Of a DNA stretch of 6,102 nt, positions 1-5,774 are shown one piece after another. A model generated the notes under the pieces. It saw only the letters and a program-made list of their open reading frames with translations, was not told the origin of the DNA and did not search any database. The stretch comes from an uncultured Collinsella sp. Its GTDB lineage: Bacteria; Actinomycetota; Coriobacteriia; Coriobacteriales; Coriobacteriaceae. Positions within the stretch are counted from its first letter, which is position 1. Each line of letters begins with the position of its first letter. The translations under genes and the position numbers were made by a program. The stretch is taken from the NCBI GenBank assembly GCA_900757285.1, contig CAAENI010000064.1:1-6102 (forward strand), written 5' to 3'.

Positions 1-1
1 C

Positions 2-826
2 CCTGTCTCGCCCAAACTGCCCGCGGCCAGCGCGCCGCGCGGTGAGCTCACCTTCCGCGACGTGAGCTTCCAGTATCCCGATGCCCGCGCCGACGTCATT
101 AGCGGCGTGAACTTCACCACGCATGCCGGTCAGATGCTCGGCATCATTGGCTCCACGGGCTCGGGCAAGTCCACGCTCGTGCAGCTGATTCCACGTCTCT
201 ACGACGTCACGGGCGGCAGCATTTCGCTCGACGGCGTCGACGTACGCGATATGACCCTCTCCGAGCTTCGCCGCCGCATCGGTTATATTCCGCAGCAGGG
301 TCGCCTGTTCTCGGGCACCGTCGAGAGCAACCTCAAGTTTGCCGGCGACATGGTGAGCGACGAGGACATGCACCAGGCAGCGCGCATCGCCCAGGCCGAG
401 GACTTTATCGCCGAGCGCGAGGGCGGCTACGACTCCCCCATCAGCCAGGGCGGCTCCAATGTCTCGGGCGGACAGCGCCAGCGCTTGGCCATCGCCCGCG
501 CCTTGGCCAAGAAGCCCGAGGTCGTGGTGTTCGACGATTCGTTTAGTGCGCTCGACTACAAGACCGACGCACGCCTGCGTGACGAGCTGGCCAAAAACGT
601 CACCGATGCCGCGCTCGTGGTCGTGGCCCAGCGTATCGCGACCATCATGCACGCCGACCAGATCATCGTGCTCGACGACGGCCACGTGGTGGGCACCGGC
701 ACGCACGAGGAGCTGCTGCACAACTGCCCGGCGTACCTGGAGATCGCACAGTCGCAGCTTTCCGCCGAGGAGCTGGGGCTCACCCAAGAAGAAATTGAAG
801 CCGTCATGGAAGGAGGCGAGCGTTAA
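2..826 (+). CDS. ABC exporter half-transporter, degenerate-site subunit (5' partial)
   Basis: The reading frame is open from base 2, so the gene starts upstream; the GTG at 62 is an internal Val codon within the ABC domain's first strand (DVSFQYPDA), not a start. About 274 residues are visible, almost all nucleotide-binding domain; the membrane domain lies outside the window. Seen: Walker A GSTGSGKST (149-175), Q-loop IPQQ (Gln 293-295), signature VSGGQ (461-475), Walker B VVVFDD (521-538) and D-loop SALD. Two catalytic positions are non-consensus: the Walker B glutamate is Asp (GAT 536-538), and the switch-loop histidine is Gln (AQR, CAG 629-631). In heterodimeric exporters such as TM287/288 or BmrCD, one subunit carries changes of this kind and its ATP site hydrolyses poorly. 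The acidic helical C-terminal tail (QEEIEAVMEGGER) ends at TAA 824-826, overlapping the partner's ATG. Substrate cannot be read from the sequence; a multidrug, lipid or peptide exporter is possible. The assignment to ABC type IV exporters is very secure. Confidence 0.95.
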   Translation, partial: PVSPKLPAASAPRGELTFRDVSFQYPDARADVISGVNFTTHAGQMLGIIGSTGSGKSTLVQLIPRLYDVTGGSISLDGVDVRDMTLSELRRRIGYIPQQGRLFSGTVESNLKFAGDMVSDEDMHQAARIAQAEDFIAEREGGYDSPISQGGSNVSGGQRQRLAIARALAKKPEVVVFDDSFSALDYKTDARLRDELAKNVTDAALVVVAQRIATIMHADQIIVLDDGHVVGTGTHEELLHNCPAYLEIAQSQLSAEELGLTQEEIEAVMEGGER

Positions 827-2682
827 TGGCAGACGAGACCAAGACTCAGATTCCCAAACCCACCCGCCAGCGTGGCCCCATGGGTCGCATGGGTGGCATG
901 CGCCGCGGTGAAAAGGCCAAGGACTTTAAGGGCACCATGAGGCAGCTGCTCGGCTATATCGGTCAACACAAGATTGCCGTGTTTGCCGCCATCGCCTTTG
1001 CCGTGTGCTCGGTCATCTTTAACATTGTGGGGCCCAAGGTGCTCGGCCAGGTTACGACCAAGCTGTTCGAGGGCCTGGTTGCCAAGGTCAACGGTACCGG
1101 CGATGTCGACTTTAACTGGATCGCCAAGACGCTCGGCTTTTTGCTCTGCCTGTACCTGGCAAGCTCTGCTTGCAGTCTGATCCAAGGTTGGCTCATGACC
1201 GGCGTCACGCAAAAGATCTGCTATCGCATGCGCAAGGAGATCGCCGCCAAGATCGCCGTCGTGCCGATGAGCTACTTCAACGGCCACAGCAAGGGCGACG
1301 TGCTCAGCCGCATCACCAACGATGTCGACACGCTGGGTCAGTCACTCAACCAGAGCGTGACGCAGCTCATCACCTCGGTGACGCAGATTATCGGCGTGCT
1401 CGTCATGATGCTGTCGATCAGCCTGCCGCTCACCGGCGTCACCGTGCTCACGCTGCCGGCCGCCGCGATTATCTTGATGGTGATGATTCACTTCTCGCAG
1501 CCGTACTTCCGCGAGCAGCAACAGGTCCTGGGCACCGTCAACGGCATTATCGAGGAGGATTTTGCTGGCCAGAACGTCATTCAGGTGTTCGACCGCGCCG
1601 AGGCCTCGATCGAGGAGTTCGACAAAGAGAACGACCGCCTCTTTATGAGCGGCTGGCGCTCGCAGTTCCTGTCGGGCCTGATGATGCCGCTTATGAGCTT
1701 GGTGGGTAACATGGGTTACGTGGGCGTTGTCGTGGTGGGCGCACAGCTCGCGCTGACCGGCAATGCCACGCCCGGCGACATCCAGAGCTTCATTCAGTAC
1801 GTGCGAAACTTTACGCAGCCCGTGCAGCAGCTGGGCAACGTAAGCAACACGATGCAGTCGATGGCAGCCGCCACCGAGCGTGTCTTTGAGTTCTTGGCCG
1901 CGCCCGAGGAGGAGCAGAAGGCCGACGCGCAGACCCCCGAGAAGCGCCCCGGCCACGTGGAATTTGACCATGTCAAATTTGGCTACACGCCAGACAAGAC
2001 CATCATCCACGACTTTAGCTGCGAGGCCAAGCCCGGCCAGACCATCGCCATCGTCGGCCCCACCGGCGCCGGCAAGACCACGCTCATCAAGCTGCTGCAG
2101 CGCTTTTACGACGTGGACGGCGGTTCGCTGCGCGTCGAGGGCATCGACGTGCGCGACTGGGACCGTGCGGCACTGCGTGGCGAGTTTGCCATGGTGCTGC
2201 AGGATACCTGGCTGTTTAACGGCACCATCCGCGAGAACATCCGCTACGGACGCCCCGATGCGACCGACGCCGAGGTCGAGGCCGCTGCGCGCGCCGCACG
2301 CTGCGACCACTTTATCCATACGCTCGCCGGCGGCTACGACTTTATGATCAACGAGGAGGGCACTAACCTGTCGCAGGGTCAGCGCCAGCTCGTGACCATC
2401 GCCCGCGCCATTTTGGCCGATCGTCCGGCGCTGATTCTGGACGAGGCGACCTCCAACGTCGATACCCGCACCGAGGAACTCATCCAGCGCGCCATGGACA
2501 CGCTGATGCAGGGCCGCACGAGCTTTGTCATCGCGCACCGCCTGTCCACGATCCGCAACGCCGACGTGATCTTGGTGATCCGCGACGGCGACATCGTCGA
2601 GAAGGGCACACACGACGAGTTGCTCGCTCAGGGCGGCTTCTACGCTGATCTGTATAACTCACAGTTTGACGAGGCGGCGTAA
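826..2682 (+). CDS. ABC exporter half-transporter, catalytic subunit (TMD-NBD, 618 aa)
   Basis: This is a complete half-transporter of usual length. The start is well supported: AGGAGG at 811-816 lies 9 bases upstream and the ATG overlaps the previous stop (TAATG), implying translational coupling. Residues 1-35 form a basic, Gly/Met/Arg-rich cytosolic leader. Residues about 45-330 hold the six-helix exporter membrane domain, with clear hydrophobic blocks near 50-73, 100-123, 180-222 and 282-310. The nucleotide-binding domain follows (about 375-610): Walker A GPTGAGKTT (411-419), Q-loop Gln459, signature LSQGQ (515-519), Walker B ending in the consensus catalytic Glu540 (LILDE), D-loop SNVD and switch His571 (AHRLSTI). 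The signature has Gln in place of the usual first Gly. It would face the partner's ATP site, the one with Asp and Gln replacements, so the consensus site pairs Glu540/His571 with the partner's VSGGQ. The protein likely sits in the cytoplasmic membrane as a heterodimer with the upstream subunit. The transported substrate is unknown. Confidence 0.96.
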   Translation: MADETKTQIPKPTRQRGPMGRMGGMRRGEKAKDFKGTMRQLLGYIGQHKIAVFAAIAFAVCSVIFNIVGPKVLGQVTTKLFEGLVAKVNGTGDVDFNWIAKTLGFLLCLYLASSACSLIQGWLMTGVTQKICYRMRKEIAAKIAVVPMSYFNGHSKGDVLSRITNDVDTLGQSLNQSVTQLITSVTQIIGVLVMMLSISLPLTGVTVLTLPAAAIILMVMIHFSQPYFREQQQVLGTVNGIIEEDFAGQNVIQVFDRAEASIEEFDKENDRLFMSGWRSQFLSGLMMPLMSLVGNMGYVGVVVVGAQLALTGNATPGDIQSFIQYVRNFTQPVQQLGNVSNTMQSMAAATERVFEFLAAPEEEQKADAQTPEKRPGHVEFDHVKFGYTPDKTIIHDFSCEAKPGQTIAIVGPTGAGKTTLIKLLQRFYDVDGGSLRVEGIDVRDWDRAALRGEFAMVLQDTWLFNGTIRENIRYGRPDATDAEVEAAARAARCDHFIHTLAGGYDFMINEEGTNLSQGQRQLVTIARAILADRPALILDEATSNVDTRTEELIQRAMDTLMQGRTSFVIAHRLSTIRNADVILVIRDGDIVEKGTHDELLAQGGFYADLYNSQFDEAA

Positions 2683-2713
2683 ATTCTGCCGCAGGGAACG
2701 AATAACGCCCGAG

Positions 2714-2749
2714 AACGGGGGCGCAGGACAGCCTGCGCCCCCGTTTTTT
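2714..2749 (+). terminator. Intrinsic terminator of the ABC exporter operon
   Basis: A perfect 14-base-pair GC-rich stem (AACGGGGGCGCAGG, 2714-2727, paired with 2732-2745) closes a 4-base loop ACAG. A run of six T (2744-2749) overlaps the base of the stem. It begins 32 bases after the stop codon of the second half-transporter and is a textbook Rho-independent terminator. Confidence 0.93.
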
Positions 2750-2806
2750 GTTCTGCGGCCCTCGAACCGCCTCCCCTGGGACTTGATTGACGCCCTCCCT
2801 CAAGGC

Positions 2807-3043
2807 CCCGTGGACAAAAAATGGCAAATATGAGTACTGTCACCTTTTTAGTAACAGCCAAAACTGCCCCAAACGACCTCATTGCGGCCTAGATATGCCT
2901 TCAAATTGATCAAAATGCCCGGTAGCATGCTTCTGTGTGCCAACGTTAATGAACATATTTACTGTTATGTCTATTATCTTGTAAGATCGATATGATACTA
3001 CGCTAGCAACAGTACTCATATTTGCCATTTTTTGCCCACAGGG
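2807..3043. mobile_element. MITE-like element with 31-base terminal inverted repeats
   Basis: The left arm at 2810-2840 (GTGGACAAAAAATGGCAAAT...) and the right arm at 3009-3039 are reverse complements over 31 bases with a single mismatch (2814 against 3035). After a one-base offset the match continues as CCC (2807-2809) and GGG (3041-3043). The 168-base core (2841-3008) is much richer in A/T than the neighbouring genes and has no plausible reading frame or ribosome binding site. Size, terminal repeats and lack of coding capacity fit a miniature inverted-repeat transposable element or a palindromic intergenic repeat. I see no clear target-site duplication next to the arms, so movement is inferred. 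An alternative is a structured RNA or regulator-binding region with two inverted sites. Confidence 0.7.
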
Positions 3044-3113
3044 TATGCCGCAGAAGATCCAACTTGCTCCAGCGTGCCGTACGTTGGCCCTCCCCTTCCG
3101 GCGAGCGCCGACA

Positions 3114-3164
3114 TTTCCCCAGATAAAACCGACCAAAATAAACCTGTCCCTTTTCGGCAGGTTT
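3114..3164 (-). repeat. GGGAC-type intergenic repeat, copy 1, with small hairpin
   Basis: Bases 3114-3152, read on the minus strand, match 5371-5409 on the plus strand at 36 of 39 positions, so the two copies are inverted relative to each other. Here the repeat runs into a hairpin: AAACCTG (3140-3146) pairs with CAGGTTT (3158-3164) around an 11-base loop containing TCCCTTTT. It lies directly upstream of the -35 box of the DAHP synthase promoter. Function unknown; it could be a REP-like element or insulate the promoter from readthrough. Confidence 0.7.
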
Positions 3165-3167
3165 CAC

Positions 3168-3196
3168 TTGCACTTTAGCGTGCGACAGCGGATAAT
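3168..3196 (+). promoter_or_regulatory. Sigma-A promoter of the DAHP synthase gene
   Basis: A -35 box TTGCAC (3168-3173) and a -10 box GATAAT (3191-3196) are separated by the ideal 17 bases, each close to the TTGACA/TATAAT consensus. Transcription would start near 3203, giving a leader of about 50 bases before the ATG at 3253. That leader contains AAGGAGG and a weak CAATT/AATTG pairing (3218-3236) but no obvious leader peptide, T-box or riboswitch, so control by aromatic amino acids is not visible at the RNA level. Confidence 0.7.
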
Positions 3197-3252
3197 GCCG
3201 AGCATTCGAGAATTCGCCAATTGTTGCCGTTAATTGATAAAGGAGGCCCCAT

Positions 3253-4284
3253 ATGGCCATGGAATTCAAGCGCAGGCTGCCGATCCCCATGGAGATCCGC
3301 GAGGAAATGCCGCTTTCCGCCGAGCTTACCGCCAAAAAGCAGGCATTCGACGCCGAGGTCGCCAAGGTCTTTACCGGCGAGGACGCACGCAAGGTGCTCA
3401 TCATCGGCCCGTGCTCTGCCGATCGCGAGGATTCGGTCCTCGAGTACATGAACCGCCTGGCCAAAACCGCCGAGGAGGTCAAGGACAAGCTCATCATCAT
3501 CCCGCGTGTCTACACCAACAAGCCGCGCACCAAGGGTACCGGCTACAAGGGTCTACTGCACAATCCCGACCCCGAGGCGCCCGATGACCTGCTCGAGGGC
3601 GTCAAGGCCATTCGCCACATGCACCTGCGCGTCATCGAGGAGACTGGCTTCTTTACCGCCGACGAGATGCTCTACCCGTCCAACTACCAGTACCTCGTCG
3701 ACCTGCTGAGCTACGTCGCCGTGGGCGCGCGCTCGGTCGAGAACCAGGAGCATCGTCTGGTGTCGAGCGGCATTTCGGTGCCTGTGGGCATGAAAAACCC
3801 CACCGCCGGCTCTACCACCGTAATGCTCAACTCCATTTACGCCGCGCAGGCGCACCAGAGCTTCATCTTCCGTAACTGGGAAGTCGAGTGCGATGGCAAC
3901 CCGCTCGCACACGCCGTCATGCGTGGCTACATCGGTCTCGACGGTCGCACCTACCCCAACTACCACTACGAGCACCTCGAGCGCTTGGCTGAGCGCTACA
4001 CCGAGCATGCCGGTTACGCCAACCCGGCGGCGGTCATCGACTGCAACCACGACAACTCAGGTAAGCGCCCGCTGGAGCAGTACCGCATCTGCAAGGAGGT
4101 GCTCGACAGCTGCCGCCGCAACGAGTCCATCTCCAAGCTGGTAAAGGGCTTTATGATCGAGTCTTACCTTGAGGACGGCAACCAGCCGGTCGATGGCGGT
4201 GTCTTTGGTAAGTCGATCACCGACCCGTGCCTGGGCTGGGAAAAGACCGACTACCTCATCCACGAGATCGCAGAGCGGGTTTAG
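3253..4284 (+). CDS. 3-deoxy-7-phosphoheptulonate (DAHP) synthase, class I (AroFGH type)
   Basis: The product (343 residues; the family is usually about 340-360) is a cytosolic enzyme that condenses phosphoenolpyruvate with erythrose 4-phosphate to DAHP, the first committed step of the shikimate pathway to aromatic amino acids. It is a TIM-barrel enzyme. Visible landmarks are IGPCS with metal ligand Cys54; the substrate-binding KPRT at 90-93; GARSVENQEHR; Lys181 in GMKNPTAGS; metal ligand His266 in DCNHDNSGK; metal ligand Glu303 in MIESYLEDGNQ; and metal ligand Asp324 in SITDPCLGWE. These correspond to Cys61, Lys186, His268, Glu302 and Asp326 of E. coli AroG. The form VYTNKPRTKGTGYKGLLH resembles Gram-positive members more than the E. 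coli FEKPRTTVGWKGL form. The start at 3253 has AGGAGG (3241-3246) 6 bases upstream; an internal ATG at 3259 is less well placed. Residues 1-40 correspond to the N-terminal arm that takes part in feedback control in E. coli, but which amino acid inhibits this enzyme cannot be told. I leave the symbol blank because the sequence does not decide between aroF, aroG and aroH. Confidence 0.97.
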   Translation: MAMEFKRRLPIPMEIREEMPLSAELTAKKQAFDAEVAKVFTGEDARKVLIIGPCSADREDSVLEYMNRLAKTAEEVKDKLIIIPRVYTNKPRTKGTGYKGLLHNPDPEAPDDLLEGVKAIRHMHLRVIEETGFFTADEMLYPSNYQYLVDLLSYVAVGARSVENQEHRLVSSGISVPVGMKNPTAGSTTVMLNSIYAAQAHQSFIFRNWEVECDGNPLAHAVMRGYIGLDGRTYPNYHYEHLERLAERYTEHAGYANPAAVIDCNHDNSGKRPLEQYRICKEVLDSCRRNESISKLVKGFMIESYLEDGNQPVDGGVFGKSITDPCLGWEKTDYLIHEIAERV

Positions 4285-4288
4285 TTAC

Positions 4289-4387
4289 GCGGGCCGCATT
4301 TGGACAATCTGACGTTCAACTTCAAGGGCGCGACCAGAAGGTCAGCGCCCTTTCGTTTCACGTCACCTTGTCTCAAATGCGGCCCGC
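4289..4387 (+). terminator. Terminator hairpin inside a 99-base imperfect palindrome
   Basis: The central hairpin is AAGGGCGC+GACC (4324-4335), loop AGAA, GGTC, a bulged A, then GCGCCCTT (4345-4352), followed by a short T-rich tract (TTTCGTTT). It lies 40 bases after the DAHP synthase stop and should act as its intrinsic terminator. It is nested in a larger palindrome: GCGGGCCGCATTTG (4289-4302) is exactly complementary to 4374-4387. Pairing continues inward past a one-base bulge (GACAA/TTGTC) and again as TGACG/CGTCA, leaving only a short internal loop before the central stem. The structure could terminate transcription from both directions, or it could be a repeat element that also carries a terminator. 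Confidence 0.75.
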
Positions 4388-4431
4388 TCGCTGTCCGTCC
4401 TCTACCTGCGGCGTTGTCTTACTCCGGATGC

Positions 4432-4537
4432 GGCAGTTAGGGACGTTCCTTTTCTGCCGGCAGTCTGGGACATTCCTTGAGGTAGTCGTTGGGGACGCTC
4501 TTGTTTGACCAGTCGTTTAAGAACGTCCCCAATGACT
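4432..4537 (+). repeat. Array of GGGAC repeats with an inverted last copy
   Basis: Two adjacent units share GGCAGT-xx-GGGAC-x-TTCCTT: 4432-4458 and 4459 onward, with GGGAC at 4440-4444 and 4467-4471 (27-base period). A third, AGTCGTTGGGGACGCTCTT (4484-4502), is an inverted match, with two mismatches over 19 bases, to 4519-4537; these arms flank a 16-base loop. The right arm, read as TTTAAGAACGTCCCCAA, recurs in the same orientation near 5877. No gene is visible in 4388-4633, and I see no convincing promoter for the acetyltransferase gene here. Confidence 0.65.
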
Positions 4538-4646
4538 ATCTCTCCGCCCCCGTGGGATCGGGGGTCGTCTACCGAATGGTTGATGCGGCGGCCCTGCGGC
4601 CATGTCACACTCAGAGGTGGCCTGACCCAACCCGGAAGGAGCCTCC

Positions 4647-5297
4647 ATGAGCCTTGACAACGTAGCCCTGCGCGCCACCACACTTGATGACCTGACCGGC
4701 ATCGCCGCCATCTACAACCAGCTGTGGTGCAACACGCTGCGCAACCGCGGCGACGTCGAAGCTGCCGATTTCTGCGCGCGCTTTAACATCGCCATGCAGC
4801 TGCAGCGCTCCCCCATCGCGCTTGTCGCCGAGGCCGAGGGCCGCATTATCGCCGCCTGCTGCATCGGCATCTTCGAAGACGGCAAGCCGCGTACCAACCC
4901 CACGTGGGTACCCTGCTACGACGAGATGTTCGCCCAGGCAACCGAGATGGCGAAGACCGCCGACGCCAAGCTCGAGGGCTCGCTCTTTGGCGACAGCCGC
5001 GAGAAGGCCACGGCCGACCGCTTTGCCGCCACGGGCAATGAGTATGCCCAGGGCCAACTCAACCTCATCATCATCGTGCCCGAGTGGCAGGGCAAGGGGC
5101 TCGGCCGCGCGCTCATCGACCTTGCGCGCGCCGAGCTCGCCCGGGCAGGCTGCACCAAGTTCTTCCTGATGAGCGACTGCAGCTCCGACTGGCAGTTCTA
5201 CGAGCACCTCAACATGAAGCGCATCTTGGAAGATCACAGCCAAGACACCGGCGACGGCTTTATCGTCTACATGTACGGAGGCGACACGCAGGATTAG
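4647..5297 (+). CDS. GNAT-family N-acetyltransferase, substrate unknown (216 aa)
   Basis: The protein should transfer an acyl group, normally acetyl from acetyl-CoA, to an amine on a small molecule or protein in the cytosol. The start at 4647 has AAGGAG (4636-4641) 5 bases upstream. GNAT landmarks: an opening strand and helix VALRATTLDDLTGIAAIYN (residues 6-24); strands around IALVAEAEGRIIAACCIGIF (57-76); motif A, strand LNLIIIVPEW followed by the pyrophosphate-binding loop QGKGLG (148-153) and helix RALIDLARAEL; and motif B with FYEHLNMKRI (184-193), the usual FYEKxGF segment. Between the second and motif A strands lies an unusually long stretch (about 77-135) with several charged and Ala-rich helices, which may form the acceptor pocket or a lid. 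No membrane segment or signal peptide is seen. It is flanked by repeat-rich gaps on both sides and appears monocistronic, so context gives no substrate. Family confident, function open. Confidence 0.9.
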   Translation: MSLDNVALRATTLDDLTGIAAIYNQLWCNTLRNRGDVEAADFCARFNIAMQLQRSPIALVAEAEGRIIAACCIGIFEDGKPRTNPTWVPCYDEMFAQATEMAKTADAKLEGSLFGDSREKATADRFAATGNEYAQGQLNLIIIVPEWQGKGLGRALIDLARAELARAGCTKFFLMSDCSSDWQFYEHLNMKRILEDHSQDTGDGFIVYMYGGDTQD

Positions 5298-5350
5298 CTT
5301 GAGTGCCGCCTCACGGGCTTTCTCCAAGACAGCCCAAAGCAATCAGCCAC

Positions 5351-5409
5351 GCCAAAAGGGACATGCCAAAAAGGGACAGGTTTATTTTGGCAGGTTTTAT
5401 CTGGGTAAA
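5351..5409 (+). repeat. GGGAC-type intergenic repeat, copy 2, with tandem first half
   Basis: A short tandem, GCCAAAAGGGACAT (5351-5364) then GCCAAAAAGGGACAG (5365-5379), leads into the copy of the repeat also found inverted at 3114-3152. The sequence continues as GGCAGGTTTTATCTGGGTAAAC. The last part (5392-5415) is also shared with 5913-5936 at 20 of 24 positions, in direct orientation. The repeat begins about 55 bases after the acetyltransferase stop; 5298-5350 holds nothing recognisable and no clear terminator. Confidence 0.7.
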
Positions 5410-5417
5410 CGCCAACC

Positions 5418-5446
5418 GCCGCGAGGAAGTTGCCTTCCCTCGCGGC
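5418..5446. repeat. Hairpin 1 of the CCRCCRC family
   Basis: GCCGCGAGG (5418-5426) pairs with CCTCGCGGC (5438-5446). With a bulged C the stem extends by AA/TT, closing a short loop. No T run follows, so it is not a classic terminator, although it could stabilise the 3' end of the acetyltransferase transcript. Its left arm and flank (CCAACCGCCGCGAGG) resemble those of the hairpins at 5609-5659 and 5936-5974. Confidence 0.65.
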
Positions 5447-5460
5447 AGTCTTCTAGCAGC

Positions 5461-5593
5461 CAAAACCAAGTGAGTAGACTTTTTGCAGGAGGCCGAGCAC
5501 ACCCCGAATCGCCACAGCGCTGACCTGCGGTTTTATTGAGCACTTGTCGTGATATGCTCGGCAGATCCAAAAAAGCCTACTCACTTGGTTTTG
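5461..5593. repeat. 133-base element with inverted-repeat ends
   Basis: CAAAACCAAGTGAGTAG (5461-5477) is exactly complementary to 5577-5593. The arms continue inward with CTTTTT matches and again as GCCGAGCA (5492-5499) against TGCTCGGC (5555-5562). About 31 of 39 positions match in register. The 55-base centre (5500-5554) has no reading frame of note. This is either a miniature non-autonomous mobile element or a long structured repeat. No target duplication is evident directly at its ends. Confidence 0.65.
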
Positions 5594-5608
5594 AGGCGCT
5601 CCAGATAG

Positions 5609-5659
5609 GCGAACAACCGCCGCGAAAGGGATCCGATCCTCTTCGCGGCGGTTGTTCGC
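5609..5659. repeat. Hairpin 2 of the CCRCCRC family, flanked by 13-base direct repeats
   Basis: A perfect 18-base-pair stem (5609-5626 with 5642-5659) continues, after one A/C mismatch, with five more pairs (GGGAT 5628-5632 with ATCCT 5636-5640, one G-T wobble) around a CCG loop. TGGTTTTGAGGCG occurs directly before (5586-5598) and after (5662-5674). The T run downstream is only four bases (CTGGTTTT), so terminator function is possible but not proven. A lesser pairing, GCCCGCT/AGCGGGC (5680-5706), follows. Confidence 0.75.
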
Positions 5660-5774
5660 GCTGGTTTTGAGGCGGTTTTGCCCGCTTGCTACTCGCTGCA
5701 GCGGGCAGCGATGACAGTTCGCACCATGCCGGCGCTCATAAGGCAGGCCCCCGACGACTACAGCAGCACACGCA

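Noticed and set aside
62..826. A separate gene starting at the GTG at 62
   Set aside because: The frame is open from base 2 and the preceding residues (GELTFRD) are the normal start of the ABC domain. The GTG is internal.
1342..2613. Long minus-strand open frame (423 codons) opposite the second half-transporter
   Set aside because: It is a product of high GC at third positions; the plus strand carries all ABC motifs and the antisense translation is His/Val/Gly-rich without recognisable domains.
2979..2996. Promoter inside the AT-rich element (TATGAT at 2991-2996)
   Set aside because: No -35-like hexamer lies at 16-18 bases upstream; TTGTAA is only six bases away.
3203..3252. T-box, attenuator or leader peptide in front of DAHP synthase
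   Set aside because: The leader is only about 50 bases, has no run of aromatic codons, and shows no terminator/antiterminator pair.
3003..3500. Minus-strand open frame across the promoter region and the start of the DAHP synthase gene
   Set aside because: It overlaps a certain gene in antisense and then runs through repeat DNA. It is not a credible gene as a whole, though the peptide shared with 5371-5409 is reported separately.
4611..5342. Minus-strand open frame (243 codons) opposite the acetyltransferase
   Set aside because: The plus strand has a good ribosome binding site and GNAT motifs A and B. The antisense product is low-complexity and matches nothing I recognise.
5299..5523. Plus-strand 74-codon frame after the acetyltransferase
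   Set aside because: It has no ribosome binding site, passes through several repeats and hairpins, and has a composition unlike the neighbouring proteins.
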